The notes beneath the pieces are model-generated. The model was given only the letters and a program-made list of their open reading frames with translations, was not told the origin of the DNA and made no database searches. A stretch of DNA of 64,000 nt from the NCBI RefSeq assembly GCF_003626645.1, contig NZ_RBAM01000011.1, positions 183,498 to 247,497 of the forward strand, given 5' to 3'. The stretch is from Streptomyces klenkii (GTDB lineage: Bacteria; Actinomycetota; Actinomycetes; Streptomycetales; Streptomycetaceae). The translations under genes were made by a program, and so were the position numbers. This document shows positions 53,777 through 61,334 of the stretch, one piece after another (the first letter of the stretch is position 1; each line of letters opens with the position of its first letter).

Positions 53777-54586
53777 CTACAGCCGTGCGGTGACGGCCGC
53801 ACGCGCCTTCCGGGCCGCCGGCACGACCAGCGGCGTCCCCGTCTCCGGGTCGTCGATGACCTGGCACCGCAGCCCGAACACCCGCTCCACGAGCTCGGCG
53901 GTGACGACGTCCCCCGGCTCGCCCTCCGCCACGACCTTGCCGTCGCGCATGGCGATCAGGTGGGTGGCGTAGCGCGCGGCGTGGTTGAGGTCGTGGAGGA
54001 CGGCGACGAGGGTGCGGCCCTGCTCCTCGTGGAGCTGGGCGCACAGGTCGAGGACCTCGATCTGGTGCTGGATGTCCAGGTACGTGGTGGGCTCGTCCAG
54101 CAGGAGCAGCGGGGTCTGCTGGGCGAGGGCCATGGCGATCCAGACGCGCTGGCGCTGGCCGCCGGAGAGCTCGTCGACGTGCCGGTCGGCGAGGGCGTCG
54201 ACGCCGGTGGCGGCCATGGACTCGGTGACGATCCGCTCGTCCTCGCGCGACCACTGGCGCAGCAGGCCCTGGTGGGGGTAGCGGCCGCGGGCGACGAGGT
54301 CGCCGACGGTGATGCCGTCGGGCGCTATGGAGGACTGCGGGAGCAGCCCGAGCGTGCGGGCGACCTGCTTGGCCGGGTACGAGCCGATGGCGGATCCGTC
54401 CAGCAGGACGGATCCGGCGGCCGGCTTGAGCATCCGGGCGAGGGCGCGCAGCAGGGTGGACTTGCCGCAGGCGTTGGGGCCGACGATGACGGTGAAGGAC
54501 CGGTCGGGGATCGCGACCGAGAGGTTCTCGGCGATGACGCGCTGGTCGTAGGCGAGCGTGACGGATTCGGCCGTCAGTCGGCTCAT
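53777..54586 (-). CDS. Iron-siderophore ABC transporter ATP-binding protein
   Basis: FecE/FepC-type ATPase, 269 residues, energising siderophore import. Walker A is G-P-N-A-C-G-K-S-T, the signature is L-S-G-G-Q-R-Q-R, and Walker B is L-L-L-L-D-E-P-T-T-Y-L-D. The L-L-P-Q-S and R-G-R-Y-P-H Q-loop region fits the vitamin B12/iron family. ATG 54586 has AAGGAGA seven bases upstream. It is the third gene of the minus-strand operon after two permeases, with about 96 bases between, in which a 26-base unit is tandemly repeated. Confidence 0.95.
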   Translation of the reverse strand: MSRLTAESVTLAYDQRVIAENLSVAIPDRSFTVIVGPNACGKSTLLRALARMLKPAAGSVLLDGSAIGSYPAKQVARTLGLLPQSSIAPDGITVGDLVARGRYPHQGLLRQWSREDERIVTESMAATGVDALADRHVDELSGGQRQRVWIAMALAQQTPLLLLDEPTTYLDIQHQIEVLDLCAQLHEEQGRTLVAVLHDLNHAARYATHLIAMRDGKVVAEGEPGDVVTAELVERVFGLRCQVIDDPETGTPLVVPAARKARAAVTARL

Positions 54587-54635
54587 GGTGCGGTCTCCTT
54601 GCTGGGGGATCGTCGCTGAGGGGTCGTCATGCTCG

Positions 54636-54685
54636 TACGAGGGGCGGAGGTGCCCGTCATCTACGAGGGTCGGAGGTGCCCGTCA
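54636..54685. repeat. Short tandem duplication at the permease stop codon
   Basis: A 24-base unit, TACGAGGGGCGGAGGTGCCC then GTCA (54636-54659), is repeated with one mismatch at 54662-54685. The second copy contains the stop codon of the permease gene. Confidence 0.75.
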
Positions 54686-55723
54686 CACCCGCCCCGCCTT
54701 CCGTTCCTTGAACAGCAGCCACAGCAGATAGCAGCCGCCGAACATCCCGGTGAGCGCGCCGACGGGCAGCTTGTCGGCCCCGAAGAGCCGCTGCGAGGCC
54801 CAGTCGGCGCCGACGAGCAGCGCGGCGCCCATGGCCGCGGCGGCGAAGAGGTTGGGTCCGGCGGCGCGGGTCAGCCGGCGGGCGAGCTGCGGCGCGGCGA
54901 GCGCCACGAAGCCGATGGGCCCGGCGGCGGCCGTGGCGGCGGCGGTGAGCAGCACGGCGGATGCCATCACCACGAGCCGGGTCCGCTCGGCCCGTACGCC
55001 GAGGGCGTGGGCGGCGTCGTCGCCCATCTCCAGCATCCGCAGCGCGCGGCCGTGCCCGAGCACGAGGGGGAAGAGGACGGCGGCCGCGCACAGCAGGGGC
55101 CATACCTGTGACCAGTCGCGGCCGTTGAGGGAGCCGACCATCCAGATCATGGAGCGGGTGGCGTCGACGAGGTCGGCCTTGGTCATCAGGTAGTCGCGCA
55201 GGCCGGTCAGGACGGCGGCGGCGCCGATGCCGACGAGCACGAGCCGGTAGCCGTTGATGCCCTTCTTCCAGGCCAGGAGGTACACGGCGAGGCCGGTGCC
55301 GATGCCGCCGGCGACGGCTCCGGCGGACACGGCGAACGGGTCGCCGTGGAAGAGGACGATGACGACGAGCGCGCCGGCCGCGGAGCCCTGGCCGAAGCCG
55401 ATGACGTCCGGGCTGCCCAGCGGGTTGCGGGAGACGGACTGGAAGACGGCGCCGGCCAGGCCGAGGCTGCCGCCGGCGAGGAGGCCCACGAGGACGCGCG
55501 GCAGCCGCAGGTCGTGGACGATCACGTCCTGTGCGGGGGTGCCGCCGCCGGTGAGCGTGCGCAGGACGTCGGCGGGTGAGATGGGGAAGTCGCCGGTGCC
55601 GATGAGGGCCACGGACGCGGCCGCGGCGAGGGCCAGCAGCAGGAGGACGACGAGGGCTGCGCGCGCGTCGACGCGCAGGGAGAGCCCGCCGCCGGTGCGG
55701 ACGGTTCGTGCGGACAGGCTCAC
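54683..55723 (-). CDS. Iron-siderophore ABC transporter permease (FecCD family)
   Basis: Integral membrane permease of 346 residues with about nine to ten helices. D-L-R-L-P-R-V-L-V-G-L-L-A-G-G-S-L-G-L-A-G is the conserved start region of FecCD permeases, and A-L-G-V-R and A-A-A-G-P-I-G-F-V-A-L-A-A-P-Q-L-A-R are the coupling helix and following segment. GTG 55723 overlaps the stop of the upstream permease (GTGA at 55720-55723), so both are made in equal amount and probably form a heterodimer. Confidence 0.95.
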   Translation of the reverse strand: MSLSARTVRTGGGLSLRVDARAALVVLLLLALAAAASVALIGTGDFPISPADVLRTLTGGGTPAQDVIVHDLRLPRVLVGLLAGGSLGLAGAVFQSVSRNPLGSPDVIGFGQGSAAGALVVIVLFHGDPFAVSAGAVAGGIGTGLAVYLLAWKKGINGYRLVLVGIGAAAVLTGLRDYLMTKADLVDATRSMIWMVGSLNGRDWSQVWPLLCAAAVLFPLVLGHGRALRMLEMGDDAAHALGVRAERTRLVVMASAVLLTAAATAAAGPIGFVALAAPQLARRLTRAAGPNLFAAAAMGAALLVGADWASQRLFGADKLPVGALTGMFGGCYLLWLLFKERKAGRV

Positions 55724-56787
55724 TGCTGGGCCACCCTCCGGCGCCGTACGAGGTGGATGAAGACGGGTCCGCCGATGACGGCGGTGACGATGCCGGCCTG
55801 GAGTTCGCCGGGCCGGGCGACGACCCGTCCGAGGATGTCCGCGCCGAGCAGCAGCACGGGCGACAGGACGGCCGCGTAGGGCAGGATCCAGCGCTGGTCG
55901 GGGCCGGTGAGGGCGCGCACGAGGTGCGGGACGATCAGGCCGATGAAGACGATGGGCCCGCAGGCGGCGGTCGCGGCGCCGCACAACAGGGTGACGGCGG
56001 CCAGCGCGAGGACGCGGGTGCGGGCGGGCCGGGTGCCGAGGGCGCGGGCGCTGTCGTCGCCGAGGGCCATGGCGTTCAGGGGCCGGGCGAGCGCGAGGGC
56101 GAGCAGCGTGCCCGCGGCGATGAAGGGCAGGACCTGCCGGATGACGTCCGCGTCGGCGGAGGCGAGCGAGCCGACGGTCCAGAAGCGCATCCGGTCGAGC
56201 GCGGCGGAGTCCATCAGCTGGACGGAGTTGACGTAGCCGTAGAGCGCGTACGTCACGGCGGTGCCGGCGAGCGCGAGCCGGACGGGCGTGGCGCCGCGGC
56301 TGCCGCCGAGCACGTGGACGACGGCGGAGACGACGGCCGCGCCGAGGAGGGCGAACCACACGTAGCCGCCGGCCGAGCTGACGCCGAGGAAGGTGATGGC
56401 GGATACGACGGCCGCCGCGGCGCCCGCGTTGACGCCGAGGATGCCGGGCTCGGCGAGCGGGTTGCGGGTGAGGGCCTGCATCACGGCGCCGGAGAGCCCG
56501 AGGGCGGCGCCGGCGAGCAGGCCGAGCAGCGTGCGGGGCAGGCGGACGTCGCGCACGATGACGTCGGCCTCGCCGTGCGAGGCGTGGAACAGCCCGTGCC
56601 AGACCGCCTCCAGCGGCAGCGGTTTGGCGCCGATGGCGACGCTCGCGACCGCGACGAGCAGCAGCAGACCGGTCGCCGCGAGCAGACCGGCGGCCCGGGC
56701 GGCATTCCGCTTACGGCTTGCCGGGGGTATCTGCGGCGGTAGCGGAGCGGTATCCGCCGGGGGCTCGGGGGGGCTGTCAACCAACAC
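55720..56787 (-). CDS. Iron-siderophore ABC transporter permease (FecCD family)
   Basis: First gene of the uptake operon, 355 residues, with about ten helices after a Pro-rich cytoplasmic start. Family motifs are D-V-R-L-P-R-T-L-L-G-L-L-A-G-A-A-L-G-L-S-G, N-P-L-A-E-P-G-I-L-G and G-P-I-V-F-I-G-L-I-V-P-H-L-V-R. GTG 56787 sits within 10 bases of TAACCT, the -10 that lies inside the iron box, so the transcript is probably leaderless. Repression by an iron-bound DtxR/DmdR protein would follow directly. Confidence 0.95.
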   Translation of the reverse strand: MLVDSPPEPPADTAPLPPQIPPASRKRNAARAAGLLAATGLLLLVAVASVAIGAKPLPLEAVWHGLFHASHGEADVIVRDVRLPRTLLGLLAGAALGLSGAVMQALTRNPLAEPGILGVNAGAAAAVVSAITFLGVSSAGGYVWFALLGAAVVSAVVHVLGGSRGATPVRLALAGTAVTYALYGYVNSVQLMDSAALDRMRFWTVGSLASADADVIRQVLPFIAAGTLLALALARPLNAMALGDDSARALGTRPARTRVLALAAVTLLCGAATAACGPIVFIGLIVPHLVRALTGPDQRWILPYAAVLSPVLLLGADILGRVVARPGELQAGIVTAVIGGPVFIHLVRRRRVAQQ

Positions 56788-56792
56788 AAGCC

Positions 56793-56811
56793 TTAGGTTA
56801 GCCTACCCTTA
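56793..56811. promoter_or_regulatory. DtxR/DmdR-type iron box controlling both directions
   Basis: TTAGGTTAGCCTACCCTTA is a 19-base, nearly palindromic match to the DtxR-family consensus TTAGGTTAGGCTAACCTAA. It lies between the divergent permease and binding-protein genes. Both strands carry -10-like hexamers in it (TAACCT and TAGCCT), so one repressor site should switch off both operons when iron is plentiful. Confidence 0.9.
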
Positions 56812-56854
56812 ACTCCCCCCGTTCTTGCCTCGTTCCTGAGAGAAGCGCACCACC

Positions 56855-57892
56855 ATGAGCACCCCCCGCACCCTTCGAAACTCCCTCCTCTCGCGCCGCG
56901 GCCTGCTGGCCGCAGGTGGGGCCCTCGGTGCCGGCGCCCTCCTGACGGCCTGCGGAGGTGGCGGCTCGAAGGGCTCCACGGACGGGGACTCAGATTCCGC
57001 TTCCGGCCCGTGGACGTTCAAGGACGACCGCGGCGAGACCGCGAAGGCCTCTCACACCCCCAAGAAGGTCGTCGCCTTCACCGGCACCGCCGCCGCCCTC
57101 CACGACTTCGGCGTCGAGTGCACCGCCGTCTTCGGCCCGACCGTCCTCAAGGGCGGCAAGCCCGACCCCCAGGCCGGCGACCTCGACGTCGGCAAGCTGA
57201 CCGTCCTCGGCAACGCCTGGGGCGAGTTCAACGTCGAGAAGTACGCCGCCCTCTCCCCCGAGCTGCTCGTCACCAACATGATCCAGGGCACCGAGCTCTG
57301 GTACGTGCCGGACGAGAGCAAGAAGAAGATCCTCGGCTTCGCCCCCGGTGTCGGCATCAACGTCTCGAAGGTGTCCCTCACCCACGTCATCGGCCGCTAC
57401 GCCGAACTCGCCGCCTCCCTCGGCGCCGACCTCAAGGCGAAGCAGGTCACCGACGCCAAGGCCCGCTTCGAGAAGGCCTCCGAGACCCTCCGCAAGGCCG
57501 CCCAGGCCAACAAGGGCCTCAAGGTGATGGCCGCCTCCGGCTCCGCCGACCTGCTCTACGTCTCCGACCCCGGCGTCTACGCCGACCTGGCCTACTTCAA
57601 GTCCCTCGGCGTCGACTTCGTCGCCCCCGGCAAGGTCACCGGCGGCTTCTTCGAGAGCCTCAGCTGGGAGAACGCCGGCAAGTACGCCGCGGACCTGATC
57701 CTCCTCGACAACCGCACCTCCGCCCTCCAGCCCAAGGACCTCGCCGCCAAGCCCACCTGGGCCGGGCTGCCCGCCGTCAAGGCCGGCCAGGTCAGCCCCT
57801 GGCTCAGCGAGCCGCGCTACTCGTACGCGGGCTGCGCACCGCTCGTCGAGGCCCTCGCCGAAGCGGTCCAGAAGGCCGAGAAGGTCGCCTGA
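56855..57892 (+). CDS. Iron-siderophore ABC transporter substrate-binding lipoprotein
   Basis: Class III periplasmic-type binding protein of 345 residues. The leader carries both a twin-arginine motif (S-R-R-G-L-L-A, Arg14-Arg15) and a lipobox L-L-T-A-C with Cys33, so it is probably a Tat-exported lipoprotein. The mature part shows P-K-K-V-V-A-F-T-G-T-A and a long central helix, typical of siderophore-binding FecB/FhuD-like proteins. ATG 56855 has only a weak GAGAGAAG site upstream. It is divergent from the permease operon across the iron box. Confidence 0.95.
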   Translation: MSTPRTLRNSLLSRRGLLAAGGALGAGALLTACGGGGSKGSTDGDSDSASGPWTFKDDRGETAKASHTPKKVVAFTGTAAALHDFGVECTAVFGPTVLKGGKPDPQAGDLDVGKLTVLGNAWGEFNVEKYAALSPELLVTNMIQGTELWYVPDESKKKILGFAPGVGINVSKVSLTHVIGRYAELAASLGADLKAKQVTDAKARFEKASETLRKAAQANKGLKVMAASGSADLLYVSDPGVYADLAYFKSLGVDFVAPGKVTGGFFESLSWENAGKYAADLILLDNRTSALQPKDLAAKPTWAGLPAVKAGQVSPWLSEPRYSYAGCAPLVEALAEAVQKAEKVA

Positions 57893-57914
57893 CAAGCGAA
57901 GGGAAACACCTCGC

Positions 57915-58745
57915 ATGGCCAGCCCCACCACCCTCCCGTACCGCTTCTTCGACCTGGAGGTTCTCCGCACCGAGCGGATCAGCCCCGCCATGGTGCGGGT
58001 CACCTTCGGCGGCAAGGAGCTCCGTGACGTCGTCGCCGGCGGCCGCGACCAGCGCTTCAAACTGTTCCTGCCGCAGCCCGGCCAGGACGCGCCGGTGCTG
58101 CCCGCCGCCCGCGACGAGACCTGGTTCACCGAGTGGCGGGCCCAGGACCCGGCCGTACGAGCCTTCATGCGCACCTACACCGTGCGGGACATGCGGTACG
58201 GGCCGGACGAGATGGACGTCGACTTCGCCGTCCACGGCGACGCCGACGGACACGGCGGCCCCGCCACGAACTGGGCCCAGGCCGCCCGCCCCGGCGACGC
58301 GGTCACCGTCCTCGCCCCCGTCGTCGAGGACAACGGCGGCGTCGACTTCCAGCCGCCCGCGGACACGGACTGGGTCCTGATCGCCGCCGACGAGACCGCG
58401 CTGCCGGCCGTCGCCGGCATCCTCGCCTGGCTCCCGGCCGGCACGCCCGCCAAGGTCTGGATCGAGGTCCCCCACGCGGAGGACGTCCAGGACCTGCCCA
58501 CGGACGCCGCCGCCGAGATCACCTGGCTCGTACGGGGCGCCGCCGAGCCGGTCCTGAGCGCCGTCCGCGCCGCGGACCTCCCCGCCGGCAAGCCCTACGC
58601 CTGGCTGGCCGGCGAATCGGGCACGGTCCGCGGCCTCCGCCGCCACCTGGTCAACGACCGGTGCCTGGACCGCCGCACGGTGACCTTCACGGGCTACTGG
58701 CGCAGGGGGGCGACGGAGGAGGACTTGCTGGCCGAGCTCAGCTAG
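57915..58745 (+). CDS. Siderophore-interacting protein (ferric-siderophore reductase)
   Basis: FAD-dependent ferric-siderophore reductase of the ViuB/YqjH family, 276 residues. R-T-Y-T-V-R-D is the R-x-Y-(S/T) FAD site, V-L-I-A-A-D-E-T-A-L-P-A-V-A-G-I-L is the NAD(P)H-binding-domain start, and W-L-A-G-E-S-G-T-V-R-G-L-R-R-H-L closes the fold. It releases iron from imported siderophores by reduction in the cytoplasm. It follows the binding-protein gene by 22 bases and should share its iron-regulated promoter. AAGGGA lies about 10 bases before the ATG. Confidence 0.94.
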   Translation: MASPTTLPYRFFDLEVLRTERISPAMVRVTFGGKELRDVVAGGRDQRFKLFLPQPGQDAPVLPAARDETWFTEWRAQDPAVRAFMRTYTVRDMRYGPDEMDVDFAVHGDADGHGGPATNWAQAARPGDAVTVLAPVVEDNGGVDFQPPADTDWVLIAADETALPAVAGILAWLPAGTPAKVWIEVPHAEDVQDLPTDAAAEITWLVRGAAEPVLSAVRAADLPAGKPYAWLAGESGTVRGLRRHLVNDRCLDRRTVTFTGYWRRGATEEDLLAELS

Positions 58746-58748
58746 GAA

Positions 58749-58800
58749 ATAAGCCTGGCCGGCGTTTGAGGCCAAGGGGGTCTGGGGCGCAGCCCCAGTT
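58749..58800. repeat. Streptomyces dispersed intergenic repeat (REP-like)
   Basis: Starts AAGCCTGGCCGGCGTTTGAG and ends in CTGGGGC-GCA-GCCCCAG. This matches, from memory, a repeat seen many times between genes in Streptomyces genomes (a C-C-G-G-C-G-T-T-T-G-A-G motif followed by a C-A-G-C-C-C-C hairpin). Confidence 0.7.
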
Positions 58801-58807
58801 ACGGGAA

Positions 58808-58842
58808 GGGGCGGGTCAGGGGAGAAACCCCCCACCCGCCCC
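58808..58842. terminator. Bidirectional terminator
   Basis: GGGGCGGGT (58808-58816) pairs with ACCCGCCCC (58834-58842) between the convergent siderophore-reductase and HAD genes. Confidence 0.6.
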
Positions 58843-58849
58843 AGCCACG

Positions 58850-59878
58850 TCACAGCCCGAGCAAACCCACCGCCTTGGCGGAGTCCAGCTCACAAACCCC
58901 GCCCCCCGCAGCCGTCCACGCGACAGCACAAAGCGCCCGAAGCCCGTCCACAGAATCCCCGTCCCCCTCAAGGGCAAGCGCACCCCCGTCAACAGACGCG
59001 GTCCACCCCCCGCACCGGAATCCACCCGCGACAGGCACAACCGGCGGCTGCGCCACGAGCAGCCCCCGAAGATCCGCCGCCACATACGTCGCCCGATGCT
59101 CCGGCCGCGCCGCAACCAGCTGCGCGGCCGTCGTCACACCGGTCAGCACCAGCAGCGAGTCCACCCCGCCCACGTTCGCGCCCTCGATGTCCGTGTCGAG
59201 CCGGTCGCCGACCACCAGCGGCCGCTCCGCGCCCGTCCGCAGCACCGTCTCCCGGTGCATCGGCGGCTGCGGCTTGCCCGCCACCTGCGGCGTCGCGCCC
59301 GTGGCTATCCGGACGACCTCCACGGCCGAGCCGTTGCCCGGGGCGATCCCGCGCCCGCTGGGAATCGTCAGGTCGGTGTTGGAGGCGAACCACGGCACGC
59401 CCGCCGCCACCGCGTACGACGCCTCCATCAGCCGCGACCACGGCATGTCCGGCCCGCCGTAGCCCTGCGCGACAGCGGCGGGGTCGTCGTCCGCCGAGTC
59501 CACCGGCACCAGCCCGCGCTCGCGCAGCGCCACCCGCAGCCCCTCGGCGCCGATCACCAGCACCCGGGAGCCGGCGGGCACCTGCTCGGAGATCAGCCGC
59601 GCCACGGCCTGGGCCGAGGTGATCACGTCGGAGGGCTCGGCCGGGACGCCCAGCCGGGTCAGGTGGGCGGCCACCGTCTCCGGGGTGCGCGCGGCGTTGT
59701 TCGTCACGTAGGCGAGGTGCATCCCGCCCGCGCGGGCCGTCTCCAGCGACTCGACGGCGTGCGCGATGGCCTCGCCGCCCGCGTACACCACGCCGTCGAG
59801 GTCGAGCAGCGCCGTGTCGTAGGCCTCGCCGAGGGGCCGCTCGCTGCCGTCGGGCCGCGTCCGGACGGTCTGATTCAT
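58850..59878 (-). CDS. HAD-IIA family hydrolase (NagD-like phosphatase)
   Basis: 342-residue phosphatase. The motif I nucleophile is L-L-D-L-D-G-V-V-Y-A-G, motif II is Y-V-T-N-N-A-A-R, and motif III/IV is V-G-D-R-L-D-T-D-I-E-G-A-N. A type IIA cap lies between them. This matches NagD or p-nitrophenyl phosphatase enzymes of nucleotide and sugar phosphate clean-up. After the core, about 75 C-terminal residues (from G-L-L-V-A-Q-P) form an extra domain common in actinobacteria. ATG 59878 has AAGGAG about 10 bases upstream. Divergent from the DUF1015 gene. Confidence 0.92.
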   Translation of the reverse strand: MNQTVRTRPDGSERPLGEAYDTALLDLDGVVYAGGEAIAHAVESLETARAGGMHLAYVTNNAARTPETVAAHLTRLGVPAEPSDVITSAQAVARLISEQVPAGSRVLVIGAEGLRVALRERGLVPVDSADDDPAAVAQGYGGPDMPWSRLMEASYAVAAGVPWFASNTDLTIPSGRGIAPGNGSAVEVVRIATGATPQVAGKPQPPMHRETVLRTGAERPLVVGDRLDTDIEGANVGGVDSLLVLTGVTTAAQLVAARPEHRATYVAADLRGLLVAQPPVVPVAGGFRCGGWTASVDGGALALEGDGDSVDGLRALCAVAWTAAGGGVCELDSAKAVGLLGL

Positions 59879-59953
59879 CCTGTACTCGCTCCTTGTGCTG
59901 TACGTCTCTTCCACGATCATTGCTCACGGGGCCATGAGACATAACATTTCCCA

Positions 59954-61243
59954 ATGAGCACTCCAGGCCGAGCAGGGAAAGCAGGGCAAGGACTTCAACT
60001 CGCCCCCTTCCGAGGGCTGCGCTATGTCCCGGAGCGGGTCGGCAGCCTCGCCGCCGTCACCTCGCCACCGTACGACGTCGTCGTACGGCCCGACGGGTTG
60101 CGTCACCTGGAGACCGCGGACCCGCACAACATCGTCCGGCTGATCCTCCCCCAGGCCGCGAGCGCCGCCGACCGGCACCGGCTGGCCGCGGAGACGCTGC
60201 GCCGCTGGCAGGACGAGCAGGTCCTGGCCCCCGACCCGGAGCCCGCGCTGTACGTGTACGAGCAGCGGGGCGGCGGCATACTGCAACGGGGCCTCATCGG
60301 CGCACTGCGCCTCAGCCCCCGTGAGGAGGGCGTCGTCCTCCCCCACGAGGACGTCATGCCGCACATCGTCGAGGACCGTGCGGCCCTCATGCGCGACACG
60401 GGGGCCAACCTCGAACCGCTGCTCTTCTCCTACCGGGGCAACGGCAGCACGACGGGCGCGGCGGGCGTCATCGACCGCGTCACCGCCACGCCGCCGCTGC
60501 TGTCCACGACGACCGACGACGGCTACGCGCACCGCCTGTGGTCCATCACCGACCCGCACGACCTCGAACTGATCGGCAAGGACCTCTCGCAGCAGCACGC
60601 CCTCATCGCCGACGGCCACCACCGCTGGGCGACGTACCTGCGGCTGCGCGCCGAGCAGCCCGCGCCCGGCCCCTGGGACTTCGGCCTCGTGCTGCTGGTG
60701 GACACCGCCCGCTACCCGCTGCGGGTACGGGCCATCCACCGCCTGCTGCACCGGCTGCCGGTCGCCGAGGCCCTGGCCGCCGTGGAGGGCGTCTTCCGCG
60801 TCCGCACCCTCGACGGGCCGCTGCCCGCGGCGCTCGACGCGCTGGCGGAGGCGTCGGAAAGGCCCGGCAACGCCTTCGTCCTGGCGGGCGACGGCCGCTT
60901 CCACCTCCTCGACCGCCCGGACCCGGCCGTGCTGGCCCGCCTGGTCCCGGCGGACCGCCCGGAGGCGTGGCGCACTCTGGACGCCACGGTCCTGCACTCG
61001 GTCCTGCTGGAGCACGTGTGGCGGGTGCCGGACGACCCGGAGCACATCGGCTACATCCACGAGACGGCGGCGGCCGTGAAGCAGGCCGAGCGGCACGGCG
61101 GCACGGCGGTGCTGATGCATCCGGTCAAGGAGGACGTGGTCCGGGAGCTGGCGGAACAGGGCGTGACCATGCCGCGCAAGTCCACCTCGTTCGGGCCCAA
61201 GCCGGCGACGGGGCTGGTGCTGCGGAGCCTGGCCCTGAACTGA
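59954..61243 (+). CDS. DUF1015 family protein
   Basis: 429-residue cytoplasmic protein matching DUF1015. It begins L-A-P-F-R-G-L-R-Y-V-P-E-R-V-G and S-P-P-Y-D-V-V, then has P-H-E-D-V-M-P and the very conserved I-A-D-G-H-H-R-W-A-T. It ends V-T-M-P-R-K-S-T-S-F-G-P-K-P-A-T-G, all family landmarks. The A-D-G-H-H-R site looks catalytic, but the reaction is not proven to my knowledge. ATG 59954 has no ribosome binding site; TAACAT lies six bases upstream, so leaderless translation is likely. A terminator shared with the next gene follows. Confidence 0.9.
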   Translation: MSTPGRAGKAGQGLQLAPFRGLRYVPERVGSLAAVTSPPYDVVVRPDGLRHLETADPHNIVRLILPQAASAADRHRLAAETLRRWQDEQVLAPDPEPALYVYEQRGGGILQRGLIGALRLSPREEGVVLPHEDVMPHIVEDRAALMRDTGANLEPLLFSYRGNGSTTGAAGVIDRVTATPPLLSTTTDDGYAHRLWSITDPHDLELIGKDLSQQHALIADGHHRWATYLRLRAEQPAPGPWDFGLVLLVDTARYPLRVRAIHRLLHRLPVAEALAAVEGVFRVRTLDGPLPAALDALAEASERPGNAFVLAGDGRFHLLDRPDPAVLARLVPADRPEAWRTLDATVLHSVLLEHVWRVPDDPEHIGYIHETAAAVKQAERHGGTAVLMHPVKEDVVRELAEQGVTMPRKSTSFGPKPATGLVLRSLALN

Positions 61244-61265
61244 ACGACGCCGAACGCACGAAACA

Positions 61266-61307
61266 CGAAGAGGGTGGCACCCCGGGAACGGGATGCCACC
61301 CTCTTCG
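61266..61307. terminator. Bidirectional terminator
   Basis: A perfect 14-bp stem (61266-61279 and 61294-61307, CGAAGAGGGTGGCA) lies between convergent genes. Confidence 0.85.
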
Positions 61308-61334
61308 CTATTGCCTGGTCACTGCCCCGAGGGG

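Noticed and set aside
53777..58745. Siderophore biosynthesis cluster
   Set aside because: Only uptake and reduction genes are present; there is no NRPS, NIS synthetase or hydroxylase gene.
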